Program-made: the position numbers and the translations under genes
The notes under the pieces: model-generated
Told to the model about the DNA's origin: nothing
The model's database searches: none
What the model saw: the letters and a program-made list of their open reading frames with translations, nothing else
Origin: Hemerocallis citrina
Lineage: Eukaryota > Streptophyta > Magnoliopsida > Asparagales > Asphodelaceae
Length of the DNA stretch: 64,000 bases
Assembly: GCA_017893485.1 (NCBI GenBank)
Contig: CM030366.1
Span: 103,823,796 to 103,887,795 of the forward strand
Direction: 5' to 3'
Part shown: in pieces, positions 38,201 through 46,100 of the stretch
Layout: the number at the start of each line of letters is the position of its first letter
Numbering within the stretch: position 1 is the stretch's first letter

Positions 38201-41200
38201 TAGCTACTTTGGAGGATATTTTGGAAAATTCAAAAAAAAATGCATGTTCTATATATACAACCTCATTTCATTCAATTCTCTTCACAAATTCACTCAACTC
38301 TCTACTATCCCTCATATCTCTCAACAAATCAACAACAATCAACAACATTCAACTACTCTCTAGCAAGGATCTACATCAACAACATCAACAACATCCAACA
38401 ACAATCAACAACATCCACAACAACACTACAAGCTCTCAACTCTCTCTACCTTTCATTCTTCAATCTACATTCTAAACTCATACGGTATTTTTGTATTTGT
38501 ATAATTTTTAGAATTAGCATTGTTGCTTGTTCTCATTTATTTCTCTTAATTAGATTGAGTTTTGTTGTACTTCTTCTTCTACTTCTTTTTAGACTTTTTT
38601 CTAATTTGGTAAACATATACTAGTTTATTCATTTAATCGTTGTTGTTTTATTAAAATATTTGTTCTTTTTGTTTATAATTTTTTATTAACATACACCGGT
38701 TTATAGTAGAATTTTATTTAACTTTATTTGTTTTGTAGAATAATTTTCTATAACATACACTAGCTTATCTATCTTTACTTGTTTTGTAGAATTAAATTTT
38801 AAAACATACACTACAATTAATTTTTTAAACATACACCAGAATTTTATTAACATACACTAGTTTAGATGACATCTAATTGATCACGCGGTAGACATAGCAG
38901 TGAAGAGTCCAGTAGTAGTCGTCGCAATCCTTCCATTCCAACTCCATATGTAGAGAGTGAAGAAACACTTATGAATTATGATATTATTCCCGATTCATGA
39001 AACACACAGATCAAGTAGAAGTGGAAAACATAGAACCACAATCATTAGAACAAGGTCCTTCTCAATCCCGTAAAACAAGAGGGAACATTTCCGATGTACA
39101 CAAATATTTTGACTATGTCCCTTCACAAAATGATAAGAGTGTATGACTAAAAATTTGTAAGAAGTGACAAACACCTTATAAGTTTAAAATAGGATCGGGA
39201 ACGGGTACACTTCAACGTCACTTAAATAAATGTCAACCCAAAATTTGTAAAGACAATCTCACACAACAAAAAATACATCCTAAGACCGGTCAAGTAGATA
39301 GTTTTAGCTACGATCACGATATCGTTCGTAGGAAAATGGCTAAGTTAGTAATTAGAGATGAATTACCTTATTCATTTGGAGAAAGTAGAAATGGAGAGAC
39401 TTTTGCACAAACCGAATTAAACCCCCATTATAAAAAAATTGCTATAAATGTAGTTAAGGGTGATTGTAAATTAGTTTACAATGAGGTTAAGGATTTTTTA
39501 GTAGCAACACTAACATCATCAAACAGTAGAGTTTCTTTGACATCGGATGGGTGGGTAGGAGTGAACGGCATACCAATGATGTGTGTAACATATGATTGGA
39601 TAGATTCCGATTAGCTACTTCAAAAGAGAATAATTTTATTTGGATTTGTTAGGTACCCACATAAGGGTAAAATAATTGCCACACACGTCATGGAAGCATA
39701 CAATAATTTCGGTATTTTTGATAAAGTTTTTGCTATTGGTTTTGATAACACCTCTAATAACACTAAGGCAATCACTAGTTTAAAAATTACATTAAATCCT
39801 ATAGAACCGAAAAATTTTCATGTTAGGTGTGCTTGTCATATTTAAATCTTTGTGTACAAGATGCACTAAAATATGGACACGATAAAATTGAGGCAATGAG
39901 AAATTGTGTTCATTTTATATTAAGTTGAGTAGTCCAATATATCAAGCTTTTCATGAACTTAGAAAAATTGTATTTAAACGTTTTTCTAAAGATGTTAGAC
40001 ATCGTTGGAATTCTACTTATAATTTATTAGGTGTTGTTCTTCACTATCGTTTTAATCTTATAGAATTTTGTGTTGCAATGGGTATGCAAGATTGTATGTT
40101 AGATAATAATTTTTGATTTTTTACCGATAGTTTGTATAAATTTTTACAACCTTTTAATGATGCTACTATACAATTTTCAAAAAACATATACATTTACATC
40201 TAGTGGTATTTTACTTGCAATTGTCACTATGATGACAACAATTAAAGATTTGATAAATTACCTTTTTATTGGAGAAATGGTTTATGCCGCTTATATTAAA
40301 ATTTTAAAATATTTGCATCCGCTTACTATGTTATATTGTGTTGCTAGTGTAATGAATCTCATGATTAAGTTAGAGGGCACAAAAAATTTAATTGAGACTT
40401 TTTATACTTATGCTCCACACGATGAAATACAAGATTTTGATCATGTTGTTTTCACTACAAATTTTGACATATTTTGACTAGTTTATATGATAGTTACGAT
40501 AGACTTTATTCAACTAACACTTCACAATCACAAAATGTTAGTTCTATATTATCAATGAAAAAGGGTCTTGCAACTAGTAGTGTTTTAAATCTCATAAAAT
40601 AAAATAAAAACAACAACAAATTCACCAAATGAGTTAAATTGGTATAATGCACAACCTCCCATTGATGATGTAGTAGATGTGTTTCATTTTTGGAAAACCA
40701 ATGAAAATATTTTTACTATTCTTTCTCGTATGGCTAAAGATTTGCTAACTATACTGGTGTCAACTGTTGCATCGGAAAGTACTTTTTCTCTTGGTGGCAG
40801 AGGATTATGTGCCCGAATAGGAATCGCTTGACATCAAAATATTTGAAGATGTTAGTATGCGCTGAAGATTGGATGAGAGCGGAAGAGATGACACAAGATT
40901 TACATGAAGCACACAATGGCTCAACAAGTAGTGACGAATGAACATCTAGTACAATGAAGTTTGGATAATGTACCCTAAATATCTGAAAAATTTAGGGGGA
41001 TGAGATTCTATATTTAGGTTAAGTAGAAGTGCATGACAATAATCCACTGCCTTCTCTTCAATCTAAATAGAAGTCATCTCGATCTCTAAATACAATGTTC
41101 CCCTCATATTGTAAGTTGATAAAATTTGTATGAAATGTTACTAATCTATTTGATTGTATATTAAACTTTGTAATTCATAAAAACAATTTAATTTATGAAT

Positions 41201-42340
41201 ATCTCTTTTATCAATATGTTCTTGATAATTCTTAACAATTTTCCTTCTACTTTGTCTTTGTAAAAAAAATATTAAAATTTTTTTGTTTCGGCCCCGAGCA
41301 AGGGGGCAACGGCCAGGTCCGGGCTAGCATTTTCTCCACATGCAAATGTCTTACAATCACACATATCCAAGACAATGTAGCATAAAATGCAAGCTTAGAA
41401 GAAAAAAAATCAGTTACGGAAAACAACTAGAAACCCTACATCAGCTTCCACCCTAACACCGTGAAGAAAAAGGTTTGCATACTTCACTATAGACCATTAT
41501 CCCTATACTCACTTGTAAATATGCCAATTGGCTCCATATATTCATCTCCCTTCTGCAAAATCGTGATCTGATTCCGAACAGCTATAGCCACATATTCACC
41601 ACTTGGAGAGATAAAGAGTGATGCACTTCTCTTAAATGCCTTTGGTCGCTTGTACCCATCCCATTTCTCCTTAAGTTGTTTTGCACCTTCAATTAACACC
41701 AAAAATACCTTAAATGAGTTTCCAAGGATCCGGATATGCAAAATAAAAAGTGCAAGAGATAGTTGAGCTGAGATGGGCTACTTCACCCAAAAGTACCCAA
41801 ATGTAGAAAAATTTAAAATTTCGAGTAATCTTTATAAGTACTACTCATCCATCAAGTTGTCAAAAAGATCGGTATTTCATAACGAATCAAAAGTTACGAA
41901 CATTGTAATCACTAGATGGATGAGTGAGAATCATCAAAACCTTTCAAATTTTTTATTCTAACTAATATCTACAATATACAACGCATCCAACTATCAGAAC
42001 TGACATTTTGAACAACCAACAACTCAATTTGTGGTCGACATTCAGATACTTCTGATAGCAATCCAGCTAAACTCTATATAAATCAAACTTTACGATCAAT
42101 ACCTTGAAACGAGAGATACGAACCCCATCCCCCTCCCGAACTTCTCCTGACCTAAATCAAGAACAACAAGAAACAATTACTCACCACCACGAAACAAAAA
42201 AAACAAAAATAAAATTAACTCGAATAAGAAAACTAATGATCGATTCGAACCTCCTGTTTGAACGAATCCGAAGAGAAGGACATCTTCGCATGGTGACGAA
42301 TCTCATAGAGAACCTCTTCAACACTTTTATCTTCTCCCAT
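2730..42340 (-). CDS. MIP2: MAG2-interacting protein 2 / NBAS homologue (Sec39 domain), 11 coding exons
   Basis: Joined exons (minus strand): 42251-42340, 42103-42151, 41513-41686, 35649-35853, 35339-35559, 34232-35165, 32357-33560, 8925-9284, 6763-7981, 6105-6370, 2730-5360. The sum is 7353 bp, 2450 residues plus TGA, with every phase consistent and GT-AG introns. The protein aligns along its whole length with my knowledge of Arabidopsis MIP2 (about 2.4 thousand residues). An N-terminal beta-propeller-like region covers about residues 60-420, a Sec39 region about 430-1100, and a long helical C-terminus follows with an acidic Trp cluster (SSDEWGNEGWENLPEEE, about 2152-2168). In the family, MIP2 works with MAG2 (Tip20/RINT1) and MIP1/MIP3 in the ER-localised Dsl1/NRZ-type tether that captures COPI vesicles returning from the Golgi and supports storage-protein export. 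Nothing in the exons suggests decay despite about 30 kb of intronic transposons. Confidence 0.96.
5957..6102. repeat. Compound (AG)n/(TG)n microsatellite next to a splice donor
   Basis: AG runs at 5957-5988, 6009-6020 and 6079-6102, and a TG run at about 6049-6078, broken by a copy of the exon 10 end at 6023-6040. Lies in intron 10 and includes the donor region of exon 10. Confidence 0.95.
6105..6370 (-). CDS. MIP2: MIP2 exon 10 (residues 1486-1574)
   Basis: Encodes STFWREWKTKLEEQKHL and MLEQIIPGIETTRFL. The donor GTCTCT is the first copy of a long TC/CA microsatellite, and the exon end is duplicated 79 bp downstream (see findings). Confidence 0.93.
6763..7981 (-). CDS. MIP2: MIP2 exon 9 (residues 1080-1486)
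   Basis: Encodes IWKAKECLSLFRNSR, IAKLLGLNSSDDISTVEAAI and LAFDLCLVLAKKGHGPIWDL, strongly conserved among plant MIP2 proteins. Ends in phase 1. Confidence 0.95.
7982..8924. other. MIP2 intron 8
   Basis: A 943-bp AT-rich intron with no recognisable gene or mobile element. Confidence 0.8.
8925..9284 (-). CDS. MIP2: MIP2 exon 8 (residues 960-1079)
   Basis: A 120-codon exon (VPKPMRFFLGAQSDEK, RRQPGRSDNDWANMWRD, LLKAGKFSLARNYLKGTG) within the Sec39 region. It is flanked on the upstream side by the 23,072-bp intron 7. Confidence 0.95.
10502..11264. mobile_element. PIF/Harbinger-type MITE inside the hAT
   Basis: Ends GAGCATCTGTAGTCGTT and its inverse, flanked by TTA on both sides (10499-10501 and 11265-11267). 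A TTA duplication and GAGCATCT-type ends fit the Tourist/PIF-Harbinger group. It has no coding capacity. Inside are six to seven copies of a palindrome built on GACGGCACTT and AAGTGCCGTC, separated by T- and A-rich spacers. Confidence 0.8.
11590..12249 (-). repeat. 3' LTR of the gag-only element
   Basis: 660 bp, one visible mismatch to the 5' LTR; TATA box at 11844-11851 (minus). A G-rich tract (complement of CGAGCCCCCCACTCC, 12250-12264) borders it and can serve as polypurine tract. Confidence 0.92.
12694..12900. repeat. 70-bp tandem repeat, three copies
   Basis: Units begin at 12694, 12764 and 12834 with CTGGACACGTGGC or a near variant, then GGCCGTCCATCATGA. The last copy decays. Confidence 0.9.
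14189..14220. repeat. Poly-T run of 32 bases
   Basis: Uninterrupted T32 inside the LTR element; in element sense a poly-A tract. Confidence 0.95.
15780..16264. repeat. 116-bp tandem repeat, about four copies
   Basis: Unit starts GCTCCGAACTCG at 15841, 15957, 16073 and 16189; copies look almost identical. A partial copy precedes the first start. Confidence 0.95.
17101..17775. repeat. 115-bp tandem repeat, about six copies
   Basis: Three near-identical units start at 17429, 17544 and 17659 (TTCAACGGCTGTGGGAGCAA). Three more diverged units lie upstream from about 17101. Confidence 0.92.
18054..19769 (-). CDS. gag: Gag polyprotein of the gag-only element (Tat-like)
   Basis: An intact 571-residue ORF. 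The ATG at 19769 lies 72 bp inside the 5' LTR. Residues 1-275 are disordered, rich in Pro, Arg, Ser and Gln, with SR/RS-like blocks (about 118-225). Residues about 280-420 are the capsid-like retrotransposon gag domain (GFKPPQFETYTGETDPVDHI, AREWYSRL, LRDYVKRF). Residues 529-542 form a zinc knuckle of the variant pattern C-x2-H-x4-H-x4-C (CRFHRDHGHDTDDC), followed by ALKEEIEELIQRGHL, which is the usual ending of gag in Tat/Ogre/Athila-group gypsy elements. It should form the particle that packages the element RNA. The ORF stops cleanly and no protease follows in any frame. That it is intact suggests recent selection for gag function. Confidence 0.9.
   Translation of the reverse strand: MPPRKAKSRGSNRGPNPADQQEPVPDQPVLQQERPPLQTKDPLQQDQPLQNQQPPKGPTGPQNAGAGGSRGKQPLHQDRISIHNASTDSMASHNPQSRRKKDVDLRHHLDEKRAREGTSRHYRPGERSPRHRDYRRSPNRRGRRESPEHRRRRPRSPVGRQQPKNEEAPITRAEFQQFQATILQALTNAPKAPSPPPVRSPRRRTPSPRRSRTYHRRSPRSPSYEDESRGSADHRRRDDAMYRRLHEVERRLGRINREEELRGRTLRPSQPPFSRTIVDAPVPFGFKPPQFETYTGETDPVDHIESFKTLMLLHQASDALLCKTFPATLKGPAREWYSRLAPSSIFSFEQFETLFITHFVSSRHTEKTSISLLQLRQEKGEKLRDYVKRFTAEARTIASLDQSVATAAFQSNVFSSSLRSSLAKKPPQNFADLLLRCDKYIRAEEAAYPPSFGGSASGTKRKLTEEDEGSQKSQKDSNGQRRPTPRFEKFTPLIANISEVLMEVDHEGLLRAPPRMNTPGKKRNKDKWCRFHRDHGHDTDDCRALKEEIEELIQRGHLIQFVRKEGAELLT
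19822..19839 (-). other. Primer binding site of the gag-only element
   Basis: TTGGCGCCGTCTGTGGGA on the minus strand, two bases inside the 5' LTR. TGGCGCC starts are usual in plant Ty3/gypsy primer sites. The matching tRNA was not assigned. Confidence 0.75.
19842..20501 (-). repeat. 5' LTR of the gag-only element
   Basis: 660 bp; in element sense it begins TGATATGGCTAA and ends GCGGCAACA. A TATAAATA box (20096-20103, minus) marks the likely promoter. Confidence 0.92.
22815..23491. other. MIP2 intron 7, stretch between hAT and TIR element
   Basis: AT-rich intron sequence; apart from the 8-bp hAT target duplication at its left edge nothing is recognised. Confidence 0.7.
23492..24855 (+). mobile_element. 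TIR element (PIF/Harbinger-like) carrying a gene fragment
   Basis: Ends GGTAGCGTTTGGCC and (inverse) GGGTGCGTTTGGCC, flanked by TTA (23489-23491, 24856-24858). The inverted similarity continues inside as AGCTT, AAGCCCAAAAAAAG and GAAGCCAGAAAGTAG-like stretches. GGG-GTTTGG ends with TTA duplications fit the Tourist/Harbinger group. No transposase is present. The middle holds an ORF resembling a host gene. Confidence 0.65.
23748..24179 (+). pseudogene. RPC6/RPC34-like (RNA polymerase III subunit) gene fragment
   Basis: An open frame of 143 codons ending in TAA at 24177. It reads through SISDLQKQTGINQSSLKKIL, LQSKKLIKPISRG, FQPSKKEL and later ILESMVSDGEMEMLTRSEVD. The order of a winged-helix 'L-K-L-Q-x-K-x-L-I-K' helix, an 'F-x-P-S-K-x-L' stretch and a second winged-helix part fits eukaryotic RPC6 (RPC34), which bridges Pol III to TFIIIB. 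The N-terminal third and the C-terminus of RPC6 are missing and no introns are seen. A stop directly precedes the frame, so an internal ATG (23922) would be needed for translation. Identification is by pattern from memory; other winged-helix proteins remain possible. Confidence 0.5.
24859..26066. other. MIP2 intron 7, stretch before the solo LTR
   Basis: AT-rich with no coding signal. A degenerate repeat of ACATGTATC(C/G)GACACT occurs at about 25465 and 25502, with a related GTGTTGGACACTACTT at about 25550, perhaps a relic of another element. Confidence 0.6.
26067..29539 (+). mobile_element. Solo LTR, 3.47 kb
   Basis: Begins TGTGACCCCCGTTCCCGCC and ends GGGAAGCGGGGCATGACA. Flanks CCTTG (26062-26066) and CATTG (29540-29544) match at 4 of 5 bases. 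Its two ends correspond, inverted, to the ends of the solo LTR at 55819-58986, so both belong to one family. There is no second LTR, no primer site and no protein domain. The middle (26750-27600) is CT/GC-rich with accidental ORFs. LTRs of this size are usual in chromovirus (Del/Tekay) gypsy elements; that assignment is an inference. Confidence 0.75.
29540..30408. other. MIP2 intron 7 stretch with a short tandem repeat
   Basis: A unit of about 28 bp, TGTCTTAATTCGAGGCAG and variants, is repeated three times at about 29703-29785. Nothing else is recognised. Confidence 0.7.
30409..30764 (-). mobile_element. Helitron-like insertion between 26-bp direct repeats
   Basis: Two identical 26-bp copies (GATATGACTGTAGGATTATT... 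at 30409-30434 and 30739-30764) flank 304 bp. On the minus strand that insert ends with the ACGTGCC/GGCACGT hairpin, then GCCCACGGGC, AAAA and CTAG. The insert is the reverse-complement relative of 358-642. The terminus is Helitron-like, but Helitrons do not make target duplications, so the 26-bp repeat needs another explanation. Confidence 0.5.
30765..32356. other. MIP2 intron 7, final stretch before exon 7
   Basis: AT-rich intron with poly-A near 32089-32105 and a short direct repeat of TATAACAGCAAGACTCTTTT (about 31550-31590). No gene or full element is recognised. Confidence 0.6.
32357..33560 (-). CDS. MIP2: MIP2 exon 7 (residues 558-959)
   Basis: Core of the Sec39 region (AAINLARSGKIGALNLLFKR, SYLHQLVYSD, WEQLSDYEKFKMMLKGV). 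It carries a polar stretch around RKTIRHNNSKEF and SSTDKFERRIK that looks like a plant-specific loop. Ends in phase 0 before the 23-kb intron 7. Confidence 0.95.
33561..34231. other. MIP2 intron 6
   Basis: 671-bp AT-rich intron, nothing recognised. Confidence 0.8.
34232..35165 (-). CDS. MIP2: MIP2 exon 6 (residues 247-558)
   Basis: Completes the propeller (VADINWWTDHILILANRKG) and starts the Sec39 region at about residue 432 (SEMYSVLINNLQYQSALEFA), where NBAS proteins turn from beta-propeller to alpha-solenoid. Confidence 0.95.
35339..35559 (-). CDS. MIP2: MIP2 exon 5 (residues 173-247)
   Basis: Starts within WCGFCIFTEDGLLYHVDIS; propeller region. Donor GTAAGT; ends in phase 1. Confidence 0.92.
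35649..35853 (-). CDS. MIP2: MIP2 exon 4 (residues 105-173)
   Basis: Encodes propeller strands including GVIDDTSTLFLIKSSGEEV. It is separated from exon 3 by the 5.66-kb intron 3, which holds a TIR element and the second hAT copy. Confidence 0.92.
35854..36528. other. MIP2 intron 3, left part
   Basis: AT-rich, nothing recognised. Confidence 0.7.
36529..37124. mobile_element. Short TIR element with internal duplication
   Basis: Left end GAGGTAAAGTCATGAAACCC and right end, inverted, GGGGTAAAGTCATGACGCCC; the similarity continues about 40 bp (CCCAATGTTTAGGTCC against CTCATGTTTGGGACC). Inside, a segment of roughly 200-240 bp (from AAAGTCATGAAACCCCCAAT through TTATTAATAGGTG) is present twice in direct order. 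No clean target duplication was found and the superfamily is not assigned. Confidence 0.6.
37125..37900. other. MIP2 intron 3, middle part
   Basis: AT-rich intron, nothing recognised. Confidence 0.7.
37901..41328 (+). mobile_element. Second hAT copy in MIP2 intron 3, right end lost
   Basis: The left end TAGGGGTGGCATTAGGGCC is followed by GC-rich CCCGGCCC subterminal motifs as in the first hAT. The right side stops within a GGTCCGGGCTAGC subterminal stretch near 41328 without the expected inverse of the left terminus, so about 20 terminal bases are missing. No target duplication could be read. The transposase relic is on the plus strand, antisense to MIP2. Confidence 0.75.
38867..40940 (+). 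pseudogene. hAT transposase relic, many stops and frameshifts
   Basis: A start-like ATG near 38868 is followed by SRGRHSSEE-like sequence, then a BED-finger relic (about 39100-39240) with TGA stops in place of expected residues. Then come MAKLVIRDELPYSF (39336-39614), the 39904-40116 and 40157-40477 pieces, and a C-terminal dimerisation relic (VFHFWKTNENIFTILSRMAK, about 40678-40860). It is related to the transposase of the first hAT but more decayed. Confidence 0.8.
41513..41686 (-). CDS. MIP2: MIP2 exon 3 (residues 47-105)
   Basis: Encodes KQLKEKWDGYKRP and LFISPSGEYVAIAVRNQIT, the first blade-like strands of the NBAS N-terminal propeller. Donor GTGAGT. Confidence 0.92.
42103..42151 (-). 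CDS. MIP2: MIP2 exon 2 (residues 31-47)
   Basis: A 49-bp exon between TTTAG and GTATTG. It is needed to bring exon 1 (phase 0) into frame with exon 3 (one base carried over). It is short, Gly/Ser-rich and poorly conserved, so it is chosen on splice signals and phase rather than homology. Confidence 0.65.
42251..42340 (-). CDS. MIP2: MIP2 exon 1 (residues 1-30)
   Basis: The ATG at 42340 opens MGEDKSVEEVLYEIRHHAK, matching the N-terminal 'YEIRHHA' style of plant MIP2. It ends in phase 0 at CAG GAG before GT. No in-frame upstream ATG continues the protein. Confidence 0.85.
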
Positions 42341-42760
42341 CTCTTCAAAACCCTAGATTTCGTACAATTTGCTATTAACTAATTCGGTGATTATCTCTCC
42401 AGTCGATTTAGTCTGTGATTTACTTCCATGGAAACTGATATGAGTAGTAATTATGTGAATTTCGATAAAATTTAAAAACCTATCAAAATCTATGAAAAAT
42501 AAAAAATTGAGACCTAAAAAGACGACGACGGCGACTCACCAGCAGCATCGGACTGAGTGGAGAGATTAGATGATCGATTTGAGGTCGGCGAGGATCGCCG
42601 GTGATCCTGTGATCTGAATGGAAATGAAGAGGGTTCAGATTTGCGCGATAATTAGAGCAAAACAAGAAACCGGTTTGGAGGGCAGAGAGATAATGGATTT
42701 GGTTCGAGTTTGGATCCGGAAAAGCGTGATTGTCAAAAAAAAAAATAGCTAAATACATAT
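42341..42760 (-). promoter_or_regulatory. MIP2: MIP2 5' UTR and core promoter region
   Basis: A plausible 5' UTR intron runs from a donor GTGAGT (42539) to an acceptor TCTAG (42353), leaving GGTTTTGAAGAG before the ATG. The upstream leader contains CTCTC and GGATCACCGGCGATCC. No TATA box is clear. These borders are inferred from splice signals only. Confidence 0.4.
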
Positions 42761-42779
42761 TTACATATGAGTAACGAGA

Positions 42780-43110
42780 ATGGGCGACGGAAGGAGCGTG
42801 GGAAGTGGAGGCGGAGAGCACGGGTGGTGGCGAGGAGCTTGGGAGGTGGAGGCGGCGAGAGCGGACGGCGGAAGGAGCGTGGGAGGTGGAGGCGGAGAGC
42901 GCGAGCGGCGGGAGGAGCGTTGGAGGTGGAGACGGCGACTGTGGGTGGTGGCGAGGAGCGTAGAAGGTGGAGGCGGCGAGCGGGGGGCGGAGCAGGGGTG
43001 GAGGCGACGAGATCGGGCAGTGGGAGGAGCTTGAGAGGTGGAGGTAGCGTTCGCGAGCGGCAGCTAGGAGCACGGGGGCGATGTGGATAGTGGGATGTGG
43101 AGGCGGAGAG
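42780..43110 (+). repeat. GA-rich minisatellite, about 40-bp unit, at the MIP2 promoter
   Basis: GTGGAGGCGG-type cores at 42805, 42846, 42886, 42926, 42967 and onward give a period of 40-41 bp over seven or eight copies. It lies between the MIP2 leader and the LINE. Confidence 0.9.
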
Positions 43111-46100
43111 GATTGGGGAAGGAAGCGATGGGGATGTAAGGTATTTTATTTTTTTATGGTATTTTATTTTTTTATTTTTTATTATTGTTATTTTTTAACT
43201 ATACGAAAATGTGTAAAATGCACTAGATAGTAATTTAAATTTGTTTCCCCTATTTTTGCTCTCCTTTCTTCATTTCAAAATAGAGAAAAGATCCAGAATA
43301 CTTTGAAAAAAAAAATCCCTTAACTATATGTATTTCTAAGCGATTTCTTTCTCCCCCGTTTTACTTCCTTTCCCCCTCAGATCCGGAGGCTCCCGTCCTC
43401 CATTGTCCCACTCCCCTTCACTAATTTTGTAGCTGGTGTTCTGATCTCCAAACCCTTTTGGTTTCTCCTTGCGTTCTCTCCCTCCGAGTTTTTTCCCCTT
43501 CTCCGCCTCGCTCGCGCGTGTGAGCATCTCAGCGTGTGGTCGTCTTCCCTTTCTCTTCCTCGTGCTCGTCGTCAGATATCACTCCCCAGCTGCGGTCCCT
43601 CGATCCTGCCGACCTTTCGCCCACTCTCCCCCCGGACTTCAGCCAGCGATTGGTTTGATCTCTATCTTCTTCTTTGCCAAGCACTGTAAGTATTTTTATT
43701 TAGTATTTTATTGGCTGCTTTGTCCTTCTCTTTGAGTGGCGGTGTGTGCTTTGTGGTGGTTGTGTTAGCTTGCTTCTCGTTTCTTTGTGGAGGTTGTGTT
43801 TTATTGCTTCTCTGCGCTTTGTGGTGGTGGTGTACTCTTGTACCCCTGTGGCTACTTGCCCCACCTTGATTCGGAGTGTTCTATTGCTGTGGGTGTTCTC
43901 TTTGTCCCCACTTCTTCCTCCCCCCCCCCCTATCTGCCATTCTGCCTTCTTTCTTATATCCCTTTCCCCCCCTTCTTCGCTCCTCCCGTTCTCCCATCTC
44001 GCCGGCAGGGTCCGATCGGGATTAGTGTTTCGGCTGACTTCTCGCCTGCCATTATTGCTTGTTTAAGGTTGTGGGCCTTTTCTTAAGCCCATGGAGCAGT
44101 CATGGGTTGAGATCGTTAAAAAAATAGATATAAAAAAATTTATTCTCCCCGGCCTTTATCCGGTTTTGGTTTCCCTGGGCTTAAGCCCAGGCCCTATGGG
44201 CGGATCCCACCTCTTCTAGTATCTTCGTTAGATCATTTCTCCCGCTCTCCTTCTCACTCCACCGCCTCATCTTCATCTTCTCACTTCTCTCCTCCCCTCT
44301 CCCACTCTTTCTGTTTCAGGTGCCTCCGACCAGGGCACGTTAAAATCTCCTGCTTGGCTAAGATGAAGTGTTTATTTTGTCTTAAGGACGGTCATGCTCG
44401 ACAGCGGTGCTTTTCCCTCCAGAAACTTCTTGGCCTCTCAGTCGGCGTTCCAATAGCGGATTCGGTATTGGAAGCTCTTGATTTCCCGTCTCTTCAAAAG
44501 AAATTAGCGGAGACGCCTTCCACTAAATCTAAAAAAGTCAAAGTCCCTTCTCGTTCTCCTCTCCTCCCCACCCCCGCTACTGGCTCGTTCCGCTCCTCCT
44601 CTTCTATTCCTACATCTTCGAAGCTGGCGGATCCATCCCCCCTTCATCGATGCCTACTGTCACTCAGTCTTTCTTTCCAACTCTGAAATGTCGGACCGCC
44701 TTAAAATTTACAACAACTATGGTGCTATTGCTTTCTCAGGAGGTTCTATCCCCTTCTACACTCTCAACACCTACCTTTGCAACTTCTGCAATATTAGAGA
44801 TTGGGAGTGGGTTCTCTTCTCGTGTACTAATGGGGACGCGGTGATCCAATGTCCTTCTACGAAAGTTCTTGATGAGCTTTGTGCCAACTAGGCACTATCT
44901 ATTGGTGCTGTTTCCCTAAACATCCGCAAGTGGGTTTCTTGTTCCTCCGCCCCTAGGTCCCTTGAGCTTTCTCCCTCCAAAGTCACTTTGGTTGGTCTCC
45001 CACCCTTCTGCGACTCCCTGAGGATGGTAGCTCAATTTTCTAAGTGTATTGGTGAAATTATCAGTATGGCTTCTTGCGTGCAATTGGCTTCTGGCAGCAA
45101 TCAAGTTGATGCTCTGTTTCGCTGCCCGTCCCCAAAGGATCGCATAGAAGCCTTTTGTCTCAACGATGGCTCCTCGTCGTTTGAGGTCTCTGTTCAGTAC
45201 CACGGGTCTTCGACTGGGGGTGTAGCCCCTAAGCCGGGTTTTAGTCTCTCCCATCCCCCTGTTTTCCACTCGGGTGCTTCCTCTGGCCCTAAGATTTCTT
45301 CTTCTCCCGGGAAGTTCTACACCACTCCCCAGGCTAAGAAGCACTTCGCCCTTACTCATCAATCTTCATCTGCTGCTAAGACCCCTAAGATTTCCCCTGC
45401 GAAGTCTTCGAACCTCGTTTGGATTAACCCCGACCGTGCTTCCCAGCCTCTTGTGAAATCTTCTCCTCCGTCTGCCGCTCCGGCTGTAACGCCCCGAATC
45501 CCAAATACACTGAATTCGAGATGTTCTACAGGATCTTTTCACTTTCTTAGTACACTTTTACAGGGAAATTAAAACTTTTCATCATACATCAGAGATTACA
45601 TCATAATTACATCTTTCTTTTGCACAGCGGAAGTAAAATACAACAATTAAATACAAGTACAACAGCTTGATATAATCTTTAAGCATCCAAATCTTCTTTA
45701 ATCTTTAGCATAACATTTACCTGCATGTTAGACTGTGGGTACGTCAGTTTATTCAACCGACGATCATTATACACGGCCGTCCTCGCTTTGCCGGAAATAG
45801 TATAACTTAACATTTCATATTTAGCAAACACAAACTTGTCACATTTCAAACTAAAGGGACTACCCTATTGATGTCGTGTTGTGATTGTGCACTTAGTCCT
45901 TAATGTAGTTAATTATGTTACATGACACTAATGCACACTTGTTCGGATTCTATGCATCCCATACTACATAGGTCCGAGGGCAAGCCCTTATTCGTTCTTC
46001 ATCTTGTTAGGGTTCAATCCCCCGTTATGTCTTAAACTACTACTGTAACTACGGTAGTGTCTTAGATGTCCTATGATCTATGAGCCCATGTCCAGGCAGC

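Noticed and set aside
2730..42340. MIP2 as a pseudogene because of its transposon-filled introns
   Set aside because: All exons are open, phases match and splice signals are canonical; no exon is interrupted by an insertion.
42483..43073. 196-codon minus-strand ORF upstream of MIP2
   Set aside because: It reads through the 40-bp minisatellite and the MIP2 leader; composition is Ser/Pro low complexity with no conserved part.
43469..44086. ORFs of 88-106 codons before the LINE ORF1
   Set aside because: They lie in the CT-rich LINE 5' UTR and show no conserved domain.
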